Part shown: in pieces, positions 12,084 to 23,840 of the stretch
Numbering within the stretch: the first letter of the stretch is position 1
How the letters are laid out: each line of letters starts with the position of its first letter
Assembly (NCBI RefSeq): GCF_000182925.2
Contig: NC_026507.1
Span: 2,728,001-2,792,000 of the forward strand
Reading direction: 5' to 3'
DNA length: 64,000 nucleotides
Source of the DNA: Neurospora crassa OR74A
Lineage: Eukaryota > Ascomycota > Sordariomycetes > Sordariales > Sordariaceae
Program-made: the position numbers and the translations under genes
The notes under the pieces: generated by a model
What the model saw: the letters and a program-made list of their open reading frames with translations, nothing else
Database searches by the model: none
What the model was told of the DNA's origin: nothing

Positions 12084-12251
12084 CTGATATGAGCCATTGA
12101 ACGGTCTGAAAACTGACGTGGCTGGACTCAAAACAGGTTGAAGGAGCTCAAGGAGGGTCCCTACACCCACAAGGAGGCCGATGCTGCCGTGGGCCTTTGG
12201 ACAGACAATGGTCGTCCGCGGAACACGACCACTGAGATTGATATGATGTGA
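11717..12251 (+). CDS. bud20: Bud20/ZNF593-type zinc-finger protein (pre-60S export)
   Basis: Three exons (11717-11766, 11838-12017, 12137-12251) give 114 residues, the normal length of this small family. The protein starts MGIFAKRTKCKTRRRLRD and carries one C2H2 finger, CVECAKWFDMESTLVKH ending GKPHKRR, followed by the conserved tail LKEGPYTHKEADAAVG and the C-terminal TTEIDMM. In yeast, Bud20 is a shuttling factor that binds late pre-60S particles and helps them leave the nucleus; its human relative is ZNF593. The same role is inferred from family. Phase is consistent at both junctions (AG|A and AG|G). Intron 2 (12018-12136) contains a run of 52 thymines. The start is the ATG in CAAAATGGGC; nothing in frame upstream competes. 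Confidence 0.93.
12032..12083 (+). repeat. T52 homopolymer inside intron 2 of the Bud20-type gene
   Basis: An uninterrupted run of 52 T residues begins 14 nt after the 5' splice site and ends 53 nt before the 3' splice site. It makes up almost half of the 119-nt intron. True length is likely polymorphic and hard to sequence. Confidence 0.95.
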
Positions 12252-13413
12252 AAGCGGCTACTTCTTCCAACATTGCATGCAGGCCAGTCTCAACTCATGG
12301 ACGCTAAGGCGGTTTTCACATTGCGTTGCTATTTCTTACTTACTGCCCGATTTATTCCGCATGGTCGAAGAATGGGCAAAGGCGTTTGTTTGTTACCACA
12401 AGGGCTATATGGGCGGCGTTTCATCAAGTAGGGCTTTGTGGTTTAGATGATTTTATTCCCATTTCACATGCAGGGCTGTTGTAGAATCTGGATAGTGAAG
12501 ACTTTTGTCGTTTGAAGGACGGTATAACTCGAGGACTGTTTTCAGAATCTTGCGCCGTCCACCTAGCCTATTTGGCAACTCAGGAGGCCAACGACGGTCT
12601 TCATTGAGCCAGTTCTCGGTCAGGCATCTGACATGAGGTAAACGTTTCAGTGATATTGCTCGTTTGCCCCGTCACATTGCCGAGCCTAGAGGCATGCCTG
12701 CGAACATTGAAGGTGATTTTCTTTCTTATCTTCCGTCAACACATCCAGAACTACCTCAGACCGCTTTTCGTTTCATCCAACAAGGGACCATACGCTTCGA
12801 TTTATCCAGGCTGTGTGCTAGCTGGCCCATAGAATTTCCATAATGGCTAGGAAAAAAACCGTTGTCGAACGAACAGCGCATCCGCGCATTCAACCACTAA
12901 CCAATTGCTTACAACGTTAGCCGGAATTGAACAAATTACGAACAAGAATTGACGGGGTTCTGCGAACGAAAAAGGCGGAAAGGGCATGTAAGTAAGCACG
13001 GAACCACTACACTAGGTATGTTCAACTGCCTTGTACAGCCACAGGAATCCACAATCTGCGGAGGGAAATCTCACCCCCTGGTTTGCAAGGTGATCACCTC
13101 ATTCGTCCAACATGAAGAACCGATGCGACGTATGTGATGACTACCTACGGTAAGGCTGTGCTGATGGCTGAATTTGGGCGCAAAGCGACGAAAGCGACGA
13201 AAGCGACTAAATCGACTAAACCGACCAGGGGGTTAGCTGAGGATGAGGTCGAGATATGTGCAGTTTGAGATGCGAAACCCACGGCGAAAACCCATTAAAA
13301 GGCTGCAAAGTCTTCGCATTGCTCTTGATATGGATGTGTTTTTACAATAACCCTAGTGAACATTCGAAGAAATACTTGCCAACGTTCGGACTTTGCTTGG
13401 AAACTTTCCTCAC
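12252..13413. other. Intergenic, 1.2 kb
   Basis: 3' region of the Bud20-type gene and promoter of the RTA1-like gene. Apart from the 9-bp tandem array at 13182-13226 I see no structure. ORFs of about 60 codons here have no recognisable content. Confidence 0.55.
13182..13226 (+). repeat. Five-copy 9-bp tandem repeat
   Basis: The unit is AAAGCGACG; five adjacent copies become progressively more diverged to the right (AAAGCGACT, AAATCGACT, AAACCGACC). It lies about 190 bp upstream of the likely RTA1-like start, in promoter or leader DNA. Confidence 0.9.
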
Positions 13414-14666
13414 CATGTCGGACGGAAGATACGGTTTGTTACCAAATGTCCCATGTACTATTGCTAAGAGCGCAGCTGACAGGATCTCTTTCAAGTTGAC
13501 GGCAGTATCTATTTCTATGCCCCCAATAAGGGCGCTCCAGTATTCTTTGCCGTTGCCTTCGCGGTATCTGGCATCTGTCATATCTATCAGTGCTTGTAAG
13601 CTTTTATGTTCTGATACCACACAGCGCAGGAGAAAAACAAGTTACTTACTTTGACCGCGCTAGTCACTACCAAAGCTGGAGATTAACCACCTTCTACGTA
13701 ACATGCGCTGTCCTCTTCACCGCCGGCTTCATTGTTAGAGAACTTGGTGCCTTTGATTATGGTGACCTGGTCAAGTTCATCGTCACCACCTGTCTGGTAT
13801 ACGCAGCGCCGTGAGTATCAACGATCAACACAAGAGCTGCTGTCAAGACAAGTTACTAACCTCTTATCAGACCCATCGCCGAATTAGCCAATTATAACAT
13901 TCTCGGAAGGATTCTGTACTACGTCCCCTACCACTCACCGATCCATCCTGGCCGCGTTATCACTACCTTCGCCTTCATCTCCACCGTTGTCGAGGCACTC
14001 AACGGCAACGGTGCATCGCTAAGCGCCAACCAGTCTCTTCCACGCTGGAAACAAGAGCTTGGTCGGAACCTCCTCAAAGCCGCGCTCCTTATCCAGCTCG
14101 TCGTTATCGCTTTCTTCCTTCTCCTAGCCGGTACATTCCACAGGCGGTGCCGTCGAGGCGGCATTAGGAGCGCCAAGCTCGAGAACGTTCTTTACACGCT
14201 CTACGCATCAACAAGCCTCCTCACCATCCGGACCATCTACCGGGTGGTCGAGTACTGGAGCGTGGCGGACCTTCATTACGACGACAAATCTCTGGACCCG
14301 ATGTCGCTCAGCCCCATCATCCGTTACGAGTGGTTCTTTTACGTGTTTGAGGCGAGTCTGATGCTTGTGAACCATGTGTTGATGAACGTCAGGCATCCGA
14401 GGAGGTACCTGCCCAAAAGCACAAAGACGTATTTGTCGGCAAGGGACGGCAAGACCGAGGTCACTGGGCCGGGATACAAGGACTCGAGACCGTTCTTGTT
14501 GACGCTAGTTGATCCGTTCAATCTGGGAGGGCTGATCAGGGGAAAAGGGGATGGTAACGTAAAGTTTTGGGAGGAAGAGGATGGCGGGCACGAAGCTGAC
14601 AAGCTGGAAAGCCAAAAGGTCAAGGCGAAGGATTATGTCAATGGGGATGTTGAAGCGGCACGATGA
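13414..14666 (+). CDS. RTA1-like seven-helix membrane protein (first exon uncertain)
   Basis: Member of the fungal RTA1/RSB1 family of multi-span membrane proteins, whose yeast relatives are linked to sphingoid-base export and drug or lipid resistance. Well-supported exons are 13483-13595, 13664-13810 and 13871-14666, joined in consistent phase. They encode DGSIYFYAPNKGAPVFF, then FTAGFIVRELGAFDYGDL, YYVPYHSPIHPGRV, GNGASLSANQSLPRWKQELGR and RTIYRVVEYW, all typical of the family, with alternating hydrophobic segments. The C-terminal ~90 residues are charged and probably cytosolic. The start is unresolved: CACCATG at 13414 is attractive and would encode MSDGRYG, but the GTTTGT donor after it is in phase 1 while the acceptor at 13482 needs phase 0. 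A different donor, another upstream exon or a sequence variant is possible. Function cannot be narrowed beyond family. Confidence 0.75.
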
Positions 14667-16739
14667 GCACGTCAATCGGTCGAGTCCGAGATTTCTGGCA
14701 TAAAAGCTTTGTGGAGGCCATTGTCGTTTTCTGTTTTTATTTGTCTCTAGATAGATTTCTCTACCCAATCCTATCATGAAACAGTCAGCAACCGCACATA
14801 GCCATGCCGCGAACGCCACACCCCGCCCAGCTCAACGGTGCCAATGTTTACTCATCGTTCCTAGCGCTAAGCATTCACGTGGGATCTAAATGAATCGTTT
14901 GCTTTCTCCGGCCGTTCGTCGCGACCAATATGCCTTTATCGGGACATTCCGCATCGGCCTAATGCTAAAAAAAAACGAAGGAATACCTGAAGGCATCGAG
15001 GGAATCACTTACAAGGCTCACGCGTTGCCGAGATGATCAACTGCATGTGATCATTGTTTCCCAAAGAGTAACCGAGTTACGAAACATTGATTAGACAGAG
15101 CTCAGATTCCGTTTCCAGTCTGGAGTCAAGTGTGAAGTGTAAGGGACTTGAAATGAGCAATGCCGACTGTGACGTGAAATCAAGAACCAACTGCAGCATA
15201 GCATGGTGAGGAACATATATGTAGGGGTACACGATTAGGATATCAGGGACAAAGCATACTAGCCAAGCCTTCCATATACGGCATGAAATATAGGTACCTA
15301 AATGGAGGTAAGATGAAGTGTCGATCCGGAGGGTTGCCGGCCATTCGAGACAAACTGTGGAGCAAAGCCGGAGAGAACGGGGGAGCGTCGGAGGTGTTGG
15401 GGGCCGGTCGTCCGGGAGGGGAAGCGATCCCCACCCCACAATTACGAGCTGAATGCGAGTATTGATTGGACATTCGGCAGTGGCCGATAGGTACCACGTT
15501 CATGTCTCGACGACCATGTTTTTGTGGCATTACAGATTCGAGTGAACCCTGGCCACTTGGGTATGTATTGCAAACGTCGGGTCGATGTCCATTAATTTGT
15601 CGGTCAGGGATGATATTTCTGTTTTGATACTGTGGGGCGGGTATTCAAGGATGGAAGAAACCAGGTAGCGAACCCGACACTACCTACTGTGTACACACTA
15701 CTACCTTTCTCGTGCCTCCCAACTTAAATACAACAATTTGCCCCGCATTCAGTAACGACCTGAATCCCCCCGAGACGCAGCCAAATCGTGCTCGCAAATA
15801 GGAAGGAGTTTAGAGCTGAGTGGAAGAGGGCGGGGTCCAGGTCATCATTCCTTCCGCTATCTAAAGCAAGCCACTATCTCGGACCAGCAAAAAGCAAACA
15901 CAAAGCAAGAGCTGTGCTTGTCACGGGTGGCCATTTCGCAGTCGTCTTATAACTAAGTACTAGTACTTACCTACTTAGGTTTCCTCATAGGTAGCCACAG
16001 TTCACCAGGCCGAGGAGCTTCAGTTGGCACTCCCCCGCGAATCCTGGCAGCGCGTACTATCTATCACCAGGACGGCACAGTTTCCCGGAGAGCACACGGC
16101 GATACCGCAACAAAGAAGCTTTCGACATCCAAGTCTTGATCCAGGAACAGCAAGAAAAGAAAGAAAAAAGTGCAACAATTGCCCGATATTGGACCCGTCC
16201 GCTCGGACGCGGCAACAAGCAGTGTTCGGTTATCCGGGAATTGTCCGACATCCACATCACTAGTCTAGGCTGCCGCTTTTTCTAGCTCCGTTCCATCTTA
16301 CGGGATCTGGGCGGTGCATGCAACAAGATCTGGATTACACTACTCCCCACAGCCATACCTTGATAATACAGATTGATGGACTTTTGTCCCTGGCTCATTG
16401 ACAAATCCTTGCCCTGACCGCCGCCTGCCCGTTATCCTCGGAGTACTTCTTGACCATCACAGGAGACTAATAAATCGGGTCCACGGCACCAACCCAACAG
16501 AAACCTTCTTTGTTGTATTTGTGAGTCGCGGGCGGCTTAGCTGACCTGCCGCTGGCTTTAGCTTTGCTCCTCCTCCCATTCTTTAAACTCACCCACCCCC
16601 TTACCCCGGCTTCAACGACGCTTGCTGAGGCTTTGGTCACTCCCTTACACATATTTTAATATCCCCCTCAAATCTTGAATTCCTCGTCAATCCGACTGCT
16701 TCACCAGCTGGTACAGTTCGCCGAGGTCTGGACAACATC
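14667..16739. other. Intergenic, 2.1 kb
   Basis: 3' region of the RTA1-like gene and promoter of the 401-residue gene. A TACCTA/TAGGTA cluster lies at 15955-15996. Short ORFs are overlapping and unrecognisable. No RNA gene was seen. Confidence 0.5.
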
Positions 16740-17945
16740 ATGGATCGACCTTCATCACCATCATACCGCGAACGCCGAGGACCGCATATCTATGTTCATC
16801 TGGAGGTTGGCATCTCGTGGACTTCAAAGAAACAACACAAGCACCATGAAGTGACATATGGATCAAGAGGTTCAAAGGCTGTGCGCGAGAAAGAGCAATG
16901 TCCGGGTCCGAAGCTTCCCCGTCAAATGTCCGCCCCTGATCCCACCTACCTAGCCGCCGTCCATGATTTCGAGCAAAGGCAATCGAGGACCCGAGAAAGC
17001 CGGAAAGCTGCTCGTCCACTTTCACAGATCGACTCTATTGCTTCGATACCAGGCACTCGTCTTGGTCCCCATCACCAAATGCAGGAGTACTATCAAGTAC
17101 CCGGATATTATGGTCCAGCTCAACCATCAACGCCACCCCGGCAGCAGCAACGACGGTCCCGGTCCGGGTCGAGACCCGTTGGGGAGAGGGGTCAATCGGC
17201 ACCACCACCTACCGGTGATAACCCCTGGGGTGTAGGATTGGCGGGGGAAGAAGCGGCGGGACCATCGAATTCAGTATCAGAGCTGTCCCCACGTCCTCCG
17301 TCGGATGTTTGGAAAGCCCTACCAGCGGCCCCAAATCGGTTTCGTCTCGGAGAGGCCGGTATGCCATGGTCTTCACCAACGGCCTTTGAAACAGGGGCGG
17401 GTTCACAGAATGATGATGTCTCTGACGACCCATCGGGCCATCACCGTCAGCACAGCATACCTAGTTTCCATCCGGATAATGAAGCGTCCATCTACGAAGC
17501 TAGCCCTGTCACGGGCATCTCTGTTTTTTCGCCTGGACCAAGCAAATTACAAGATTGCGAAGATTCCGAGCCGGGCAGTGTACGAGATCTAGAGGAACTA
17601 TCAGCAGCAATGGTGACGGTGGACAACGGCTTTGAGAACCAGTGGTGGAATCAAGGGCAACGTCGAAGCATGATCTTACCAGCTCCAACCGAAGAACCGC
17701 CATCCCTCGACAAAAGGATCTCCGCAAGATCACTCGGCTGGGCGGTAGCGAAGAGCAACAGTACGTCACCGCTGGAGGAGATACCCGGTACGATGCCTAG
17801 TATCGCTGCAGGCGACATTGTTTCGCCTCTTTCTGAGTACTCGACACTAGCCTTCAATTCACCACAGTCTCACCATTCGCTTCACCGTTCGATGTCGACA
17901 AGGTCGGAGGAGTTATGGTTGACTACCAGGGATTTGTGTGGATGA
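16740..17945 (+). CDS. Unrecognised Ser/Pro-rich protein, 401 residues
   Basis: One uninterrupted frame from ATG at 16740 (context AACATCATGG) to TGA at 17943-17945. I do not recognise the family. The N-terminal ~60 residues are basic and mixed (YRERRGPHIYVHLEVGISW); the rest is rich in Ser, Pro, Gln and charged residues, with motifs such as RPPSDVWKALPAAPNRF and LDKRISARSLGWAVAKSNS that look like short conserved islands in a disordered protein. No signal peptide, membrane helix or catalytic motif is evident. The intronless frame is longer than expected by chance at this base composition, and codon use is mixed rather than strongly biased, which suggests low expression. It could be a lineage-restricted regulator or scaffold, but that is a guess. 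A longer model with additional exons cannot be excluded. Confidence 0.65.
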   Translation: MDRPSSPSYRERRGPHIYVHLEVGISWTSKKQHKHHEVTYGSRGSKAVREKEQCPGPKLPRQMSAPDPTYLAAVHDFEQRQSRTRESRKAARPLSQIDSIASIPGTRLGPHHQMQEYYQVPGYYGPAQPSTPPRQQQRRSRSGSRPVGERGQSAPPPTGDNPWGVGLAGEEAAGPSNSVSELSPRPPSDVWKALPAAPNRFRLGEAGMPWSSPTAFETGAGSQNDDVSDDPSGHHRQHSIPSFHPDNEASIYEASPVTGISVFSPGPSKLQDCEDSEPGSVRDLEELSAAMVTVDNGFENQWWNQGQRRSMILPAPTEEPPSLDKRISARSLGWAVAKSNSTSPLEEIPGTMPSIAAGDIVSPLSEYSTLAFNSPQSHHSLHRSMSTRSEELWLTTRDLCG

Positions 17946-19853
17946 TATTTGGTGTTCCGACGTGTCTTGCTGAGGGGTCCGTTAACGAGCAGAGCAATGC
18001 AGGAACGAGCCTTTTTACGGAGTAAATGCTTAGGACACACTCAAGTATTACAAATGGAGATATGCTTGGGCCTTTGAGCATTTGTAGTGGGGGAAAAAAT
18101 GACTGTAATCACAGATGGTTATTCATGGTTAGGCGTTTTGGCATACCTTTTTCCTGCTGTCCTTACACCTTTATTGGTATTTCTTTCCGGACACTTTTCC
18201 ACACGGTCGTCAACGCAAGGGACCGTGTAAATTCGAAGCTGGACTGGGAAACAGTAGCTAGATCCGGAAGAGTGCAATATTATGTTCTTTCCTGCGCTCA
18301 ATCAAGAAAAAATGATGCGTTCTTCTTCATCTTCTTCGTCTTCTCCCTTTCTTTCTTTTCCTTTTCTTCAAAGTTTTTTTCCTGAATTTCTTTTATCATC
18401 ATCTCTATTCGTACCCATCACATCTCATACTCGCAAGAGGGAGGGGAGAAGGCCCCGGGTTTGTCCGTCATCACCATGTCATTTCACTGCCACCCCCCTC
18501 TCCCGATCCACATTTTAGTCCGCATGAAGCCTAAATATCGACGCCCAACACAGAAAAGAAAAAAAGAAAAAAAGTAGGGGATGGCAGCACATCTTAGGAA
18601 ACATAACAACCGTCATGTCATCCTGAGCCTAACCATTGTGAGTAAGCACTGTTTTTTTACGAGGGCAGTTTGACGGTCATGAATTTAAGGTAGTCGACCG
18701 AGATCAAATCACCATGGCTCTTTGGGAGGAAAACCAAGCCAAGCTGCGGCGCACACGGCCCTCCTTGGTGGGCCACTGGGCGTTTGGTAGACAGCATCAT
18801 GTTCATTGTTTCATAACTTGTACTACGCAACAATGAATGAAAGGGAGGGACCGGACCTGGGCCGAATGGCGTATCAAAGGGTAGAGAATTGTGTTGCCTA
18901 GCCCCATTCGCCTCCACCAGTCCAAGTCCAGTCAAGTGTCCATTGGTGTCCAGCGGTGGTGGTCCCGAACTTCGAGACACAGGCGAAAGGCTTAACTCGA
19001 AGCTGCACCTCCTCGCCGTCGGGTAGCTTGATAGGTAGTTAGTTATGTCTTGCATTGAAAGGCAATATCGAGATACGAGAGACTAGTATCAGTACAAATA
19101 GTATCCCTGATGTCCTCGTCTGAAAATTCGTGTCTCCCCTGCGTAGATAGGCACGTGGACTGTCGAATCGGCAGGGCTGAAGAGAACAGACTGATGTTAT
19201 GTCTACAGTAGTTTCCTTCGGTCACAGTCAAGCTAAGCAGTTCGAGACGACCTCTAGTAATGTAGAGATCTACAGTCGGTAGGATGATTTGTAGAATACA
19301 TAGGGATTTACAAATTGACTTTTGGGAGATGGCCAGGTCAAGAAATGGAAAATGTCGTCGAGTACATAGGAGGAAAGGAAGAATGAATCGATGTCGCACA
19401 TGGACAACTCCAGGCTTCTGCATTCTCAAAACATCTGATCCCTCCCGTCCCTGGTTAATCAATCCCCACTTTCTTCTGTCAAATGTCCACACGAATGGAT
19501 TCCCTTCGGGCGCTAGCGAAGATCGTGGAGACAGGAACTACGGTACATAATGAATGTACCTGTTTCTTGCGTTTCATCTGCCTCCTTCCACCACGGTTTC
19601 TGGCGGTTTTTTTTTTTCTCTTCCCGCTCGCTTCGCACTTTCACAAAGACCTGGTCGCGATTTGTTTCGTTTCAATCATCATGTGTGTACTTACACCCTA
19701 ATACACGGTTCGTCTTTCAGAAGCCATGAAAACAGTCGTTCGGAAAATGCGCTCCAACTCAAATTCACCCACTCATTTTCATCAACTACCTAGCTATGCT
19801 TACCTATCCTACAGCCAAAACTTCTCTCTCGCACCACCCCTACCTCCTCCTTT
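17946..19853. other. Convergent intergenic region, 1.9 kb
   Basis: It lies between the stops of the 401-residue gene (plus) and the formamidase (minus). A CT-rich tract spans 18310-18375 and purine-rich DNA about 18551-18575. Minus-strand ORFs of 132 and 149 codons at 18657-19492 overlap each other and have no family features; not called. Confidence 0.5.
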
Positions 19854-21443
19854 CTACTCCTTATAAGTCAACCCACCACCAAAGCTAATTTGACTGTTCT
19901 TTCCTCCGTTTGTGACCTTCCCCTCAGTAACGCCCGTCTCGAACGCACATGTACCGAGATCTCTCTTGGTCTCTCCGGCCTTGAGCGCCGCGGCGGGGGA
20001 GATGTCAAAGTCAAAGATATCCATTGGCAGGCCGAGCGTTGTGCAGGCATTGGGCACATCCACGATGCCGGCCACGTGGCCCTGGATGGGCGCGCACGAG
20101 AGCAGCAGGTAGATCTGGTAGTCGGAGTAGCCAAAGCGGCGGAGGTACTCGATGCAGCGCAGGACGGTCTGGCGGTAGGCGACTGTTACGTCCATGTAAT
20201 CTGTTGAAAGCATGCGTAGTCAGCACCGAAGTTTGATGACGGTAATGGGTGGGACTAGGACAGTTGAAGGGAGGGAACAAAAACGTACGCTGCTTCCCAT
20301 GCTCATCAACCGAGAACCCCTCAAAGTAGATATACCTGCCTGGTCCAAAGCTAGGCTCGACCGGACCCGGGATGTAAATGGGGCTCTTGAGCCCCATACC
20401 CTCCACCCCGTTCTTGATCACCTTGAAGTTGATGGTGATCACGCCGGCCATCTCAATAGCGCCACAGAACGAAATCTCGCCATCACCCTGCGAGAAGTGC
20501 AAATCACCCACACTGAACTTGGCCCCGGGCACATGGACGGGGAGGTACACCTTGGATCCCCTGCTCAAGTTCTTGATGTCGCAGTTTCCTCCATGCTCCG
20601 GCCTTCCGGGGACCGTTCTTGCACCCTCCTTGGCCACTTTTTCAGCAATTTCCTTGCTGGCCGCGCCGGCGTGCGTGTTGATGGGCTGCGGCAGATGAGC
20701 CACGTCGCGATCGGCGAGCTTGTTGGCAGCCACCAGCTCGCCCTCACGCTTGTTCCACGTGGCCAACACCTCGGCCGAGGGAGCGCAACCGATGATGCCC
20801 GGGTGGATCAAGCCGGCGAACTTGACGCCGGGGATGTGGCGCGAGGTGGCGTAGATGCCCTCAAAGTCCCAGATGGCCTTGGCCGCTGAGGGGTAGATTT
20901 CGTCTAGGAAGCCGCCCTGTGCCGCTCTCTCGGTCAGCAACAGTTTTACTTTTCCACCACCAACACCAAGAGGGAAGGGGAAAAAAGAGAGAAAGAGGAA
21001 CATACCCCATTCGCCTTATCAAAGATACCCGTAAAGCCCCATGGCCGGTCCTGGAACGGCTGCACATCCATGATCTCTACCAGTAACAAGTCGCCCGGCT
21101 GGGCGCCCTCAACCTCAAAGGGGCCAGACAAGTAGTGGATCTTGGTCAGATCGACGTTCTTCATGTCGTCTGCCGAATCATTGTTGCCGATTTGTCCGCC
21201 TGTCCAGTCGACGCACTCGATCTTCACGGTTTCGCCGTCCTTGATGAAGCCGGCGAACGGGATATCTGGATGCCATCTGTTCTGTTTAAGGGTAGGGAGA
21301 GGGTAGAACGGTTTTGTCAGTTTTGGATCTTGACATGTCTGACAAGATTTGGATGGAAGGAGACTAACATGAAGTTGAGGCTGTTCGGAGGCGGGCTTGT
21401 CAAAGTCGACTTTGCAGACGTTTCGGATCTCGGTTTTGCCCAT
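19854..21443 (-). CDS. Acetamidase/formamidase (FmdA/AmdA family)
   Basis: Hydrolyses formamide or short aliphatic amides to ammonia and the acid; in fungi it serves nitrogen scavenging. Four exons (21443-21369, 21281-21006, 20916-20289, 20200-19854) sum to 1326 nt, 441 residues, close to the usual family size. Recognisable stretches include NRWHPDIPFAGFIKDG, KIECVDWTGGQIGNND, IHYLSGPFEVEGAQPGDLL, WGFTGIFDKANGGGFLDEIYP, RHIPGVKFAGLIHPGIIGCAPS, PGRPEHGGNCDIKNLSRGS and GDLHFSQGDGEISFCGAIE, with the C-terminal YSDYQIYLLLSCAPIQGHVAGIVD block. Junctions are in phase (for example C|AT giving His in the last). There is no signal peptide, so it is probably cytosolic. Amide versus formamide preference cannot be read from sequence; the N-terminal MGKTEIRNVCKVDFDKPASE resembles fungal formamidases. 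GATA-factor nitrogen control is plausible but not shown here. Confidence 0.92.
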
Positions 21444-22406
21444 ATTGTCTGTCTGTTTCCTTGTTGTTGCTGACTGAAAATTGGTAAGTACACTGGAGAG
21501 TGACGAGTCAGTATCTGGCATAAAGTGCTCGCAGGGAACCCGACGTTGAAGATGGGATTTAAGGGCAGAATTTTAAGCAGGTAACAAAAGGTAAGCTCAT
21601 ATCCCGTAGAGAGGATGTCGTATTTATATGTACAATCTTGTGCCTCTCCTCTAGCATAATCACCTACCCACGTATCATCGCCAATGGCTCCGAAGGTCAT
21701 AGACGATTTCCTTGCCAAACCCCCGCATCTTGTTGGCGATATCGGTGCGGTACTTGGCTTCCAGATGATATCTCCGCAGTTTCGATAGTTCCTCTTGGAA
21801 ACGCTGATCAACAGGACTAGTATGTTCGCAATTACCAAATCTTAAAGGGCGATTGGTGTCACCATTATTGTTGGGTCGAGCCAAAGGAGAGTCCATTGGA
21901 GATAAGTAAATGTCGATGACCTTATCATATCCCGAATGACACCCGCGTTGTTCCCGACCTTGAAGAGTGCCCCGCTCGCCCCTCAATCCAAGCCGAGCTA
22001 CTCCCGTCCTGACCCGGCACTTACTATGGACGGCAATTTGCGATAAGATAGGGAAGATGCATGGCGATAGAGACATTCAGACTTTCAGATATTGCGCGAG
22101 TCGTAATAGTCTTGGCCTATCTATGGACCCATGAACATGTGAGTGTATGCTTTTTGTCATGGAATCCCTTTTATAGGCCTACATGGAATGTGTAGTTTAC
22201 TCTTGCTTACATCGTTCCTTGACGGAATTCAACTACGTGCACTCTCAAGATGACAAGAAGGGACAAAAATCTATGTAATGGTACAATTCAAGTTATGCTT
22301 CGGCAGGCTGTGATGTATAGGATTGGAAGTCGCTTTTGTAGTTTCATATGCCAACTTACGCCGGTGGTGTTAGGTGTGAGTCCTGGCAAAGGCGCCAAGA
22401 TACAAA
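21444..22406. other. Intergenic, 1.0 kb
   Basis: Promoter of the formamidase and 3' region of the UsgS-like gene. Overlapping ORFs at 21317-22076 look like noise. Nothing else recognised. Confidence 0.5.
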
Positions 22407-23840
22407 TCAGAGTTCCGTCTTGGGGTTCGGGTCATGGATCGAATACGGAGGCGGTTTGTCATGGATGCTGTCCATGTTTGCCAATGACAAGTTGAGGAAC
22501 TTTTGCTTGTTCCTCCATTCGAGCTGGCTCTCGGCGAACCCGCTCGACTCAGATGGCGGCGGAGGCGGGTCGGATACCTTGGTAATCAGATAGGCGGCAC
22601 TCTGCATCATCGAATTAGCATTCTACATGACTGGGCTTGAGGTGGGATAACTCACAGCTTCAGCAATGCCATAAATCAAGACCCCAAGGAGAGGAACACG
22701 GAGGAGGATGTAGAATCCAATACCGAACCCAAACAGGAGACCTTCACGGCTCCGGAACCACTTTCTCTTTTGCTCACTAGTGAACCGGATTCTGGCAAAA
22801 TACGGCTCCAACAGCTCCCTCACAAGACTCCTTGAGGAAAAGTAGCTCTGCAGGAAGATAACGAGGTATCTCCTGGGCAGGAGGATGCCGGTGCCGAAGA
22901 TGACGGAGGCAGGGCCAAGACCTACTGCCCTGTTGAAAGTCCAAAAACTGGCTGCCGGAAGGACGAAACGGCCAATATAAGGCAGATATGAGGCCGCAAA
23001 GACGGCGAGCGAAATGGCGCCTTTCCTGGCGAACCGGTAGATAAACATGGAGATATTCTCAGCGGTGCTCGTCGAGTTCGTGGTGCCGTCTCTGACCGAG
23101 TACTGGCGCAGGTTCGGGTAGTACATGGGTCGAAGCTTGCTAGGGTCCTCGTCATGCTTATGCTTGTTGACATAAGTTGTATCTACCCATCGGATTGAGT
23201 CCATGAATCTATGGGGCGACGGGTTAGCAGACTCTCCTGAGAAGTGGAAGTACGCCATAAAGGAACATACAGATCATCCAACGTGGGAGTGACATATCGC
23301 ATCAAACTCATGAAAAACAGGGGGGCTTGGAGAACATGTTCCTCAACGAAGCCCAACCCGCCCACCAACTTGTCGTCCCAGGTAGCATTGCGTAGATCGA
23401 TGCCAAAGGACAGGAACCAGAGTAGGACCCGGATGCCGATGATCTAAGAAAAGAAGTGTCAGAACAAGCAAGCATACGCAAGCTACCTATATGGGCGGGG
23501 AGAGAGGAACTTCATACAGGTATGGATATGAGCAAGCGGATGAGAATGCCAGCAGCTACAGCAATGGCGGCCTGTTTGTAGTGTCGTGAGGTGAAGATGC
23601 CGGGATTCTGCAGCGCCCGTTGGGCTATGTAGGCGCAAGATGTCAGTACCTAGGTAGGCAATGTGGGCAGACCCGGTAGACAGGCGCATCACGGGATGAT
23701 AACATACCACCAACAAGCGTCAGCTGGGCACCTCTGATAATGGCATTGAGGTCGAAGTGGGACATGTCGAACTTTCGTTTTACTTGTTCGGCCACAACGT
23801 CGAAGGACTGCCGCCTCTCGAGCCTGTCGGCGGTAGCCAT
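22407..23840 (-). CDS. UsgS-like multi-span membrane protein
   Basis: Five exons inferred from splice phase (23840-23708, 23624-23518, 23443-23271, 23208-22656, 22601-22407) sum to 1161 nt, 386 residues. The first exon encodes MATADRLERRQSFDVVAEQ. Hydrophobic segments follow: AIAVAAGILIRLLISIP, IIGIRVLLWFLSFGI, then ISLAVFAASYLPYIGRFVLP and FGIGFYILLRVPLLGVLIYG. The loop motif FFMSLMRYVTPTLDDLF and the PSKLRPMYYPNLRQYS stretch are distinctive. The overall layout matches fungal proteins annotated as 'transmembrane protein UsgS', as I remember them; no biochemical function is established for these to my knowledge. The C-terminus is Pro-rich, polar and ends PNPKTEL. Every junction keeps frame, which supports the model. 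It is divergently arranged with INP1, sharing 1.1 kb. Confidence 0.78.

Noticed and set aside
18657-19492. Overlapping minus ORFs of 132 and 149 codons
   Set aside because: No motif and poor coding character; located in the convergent 3' region.
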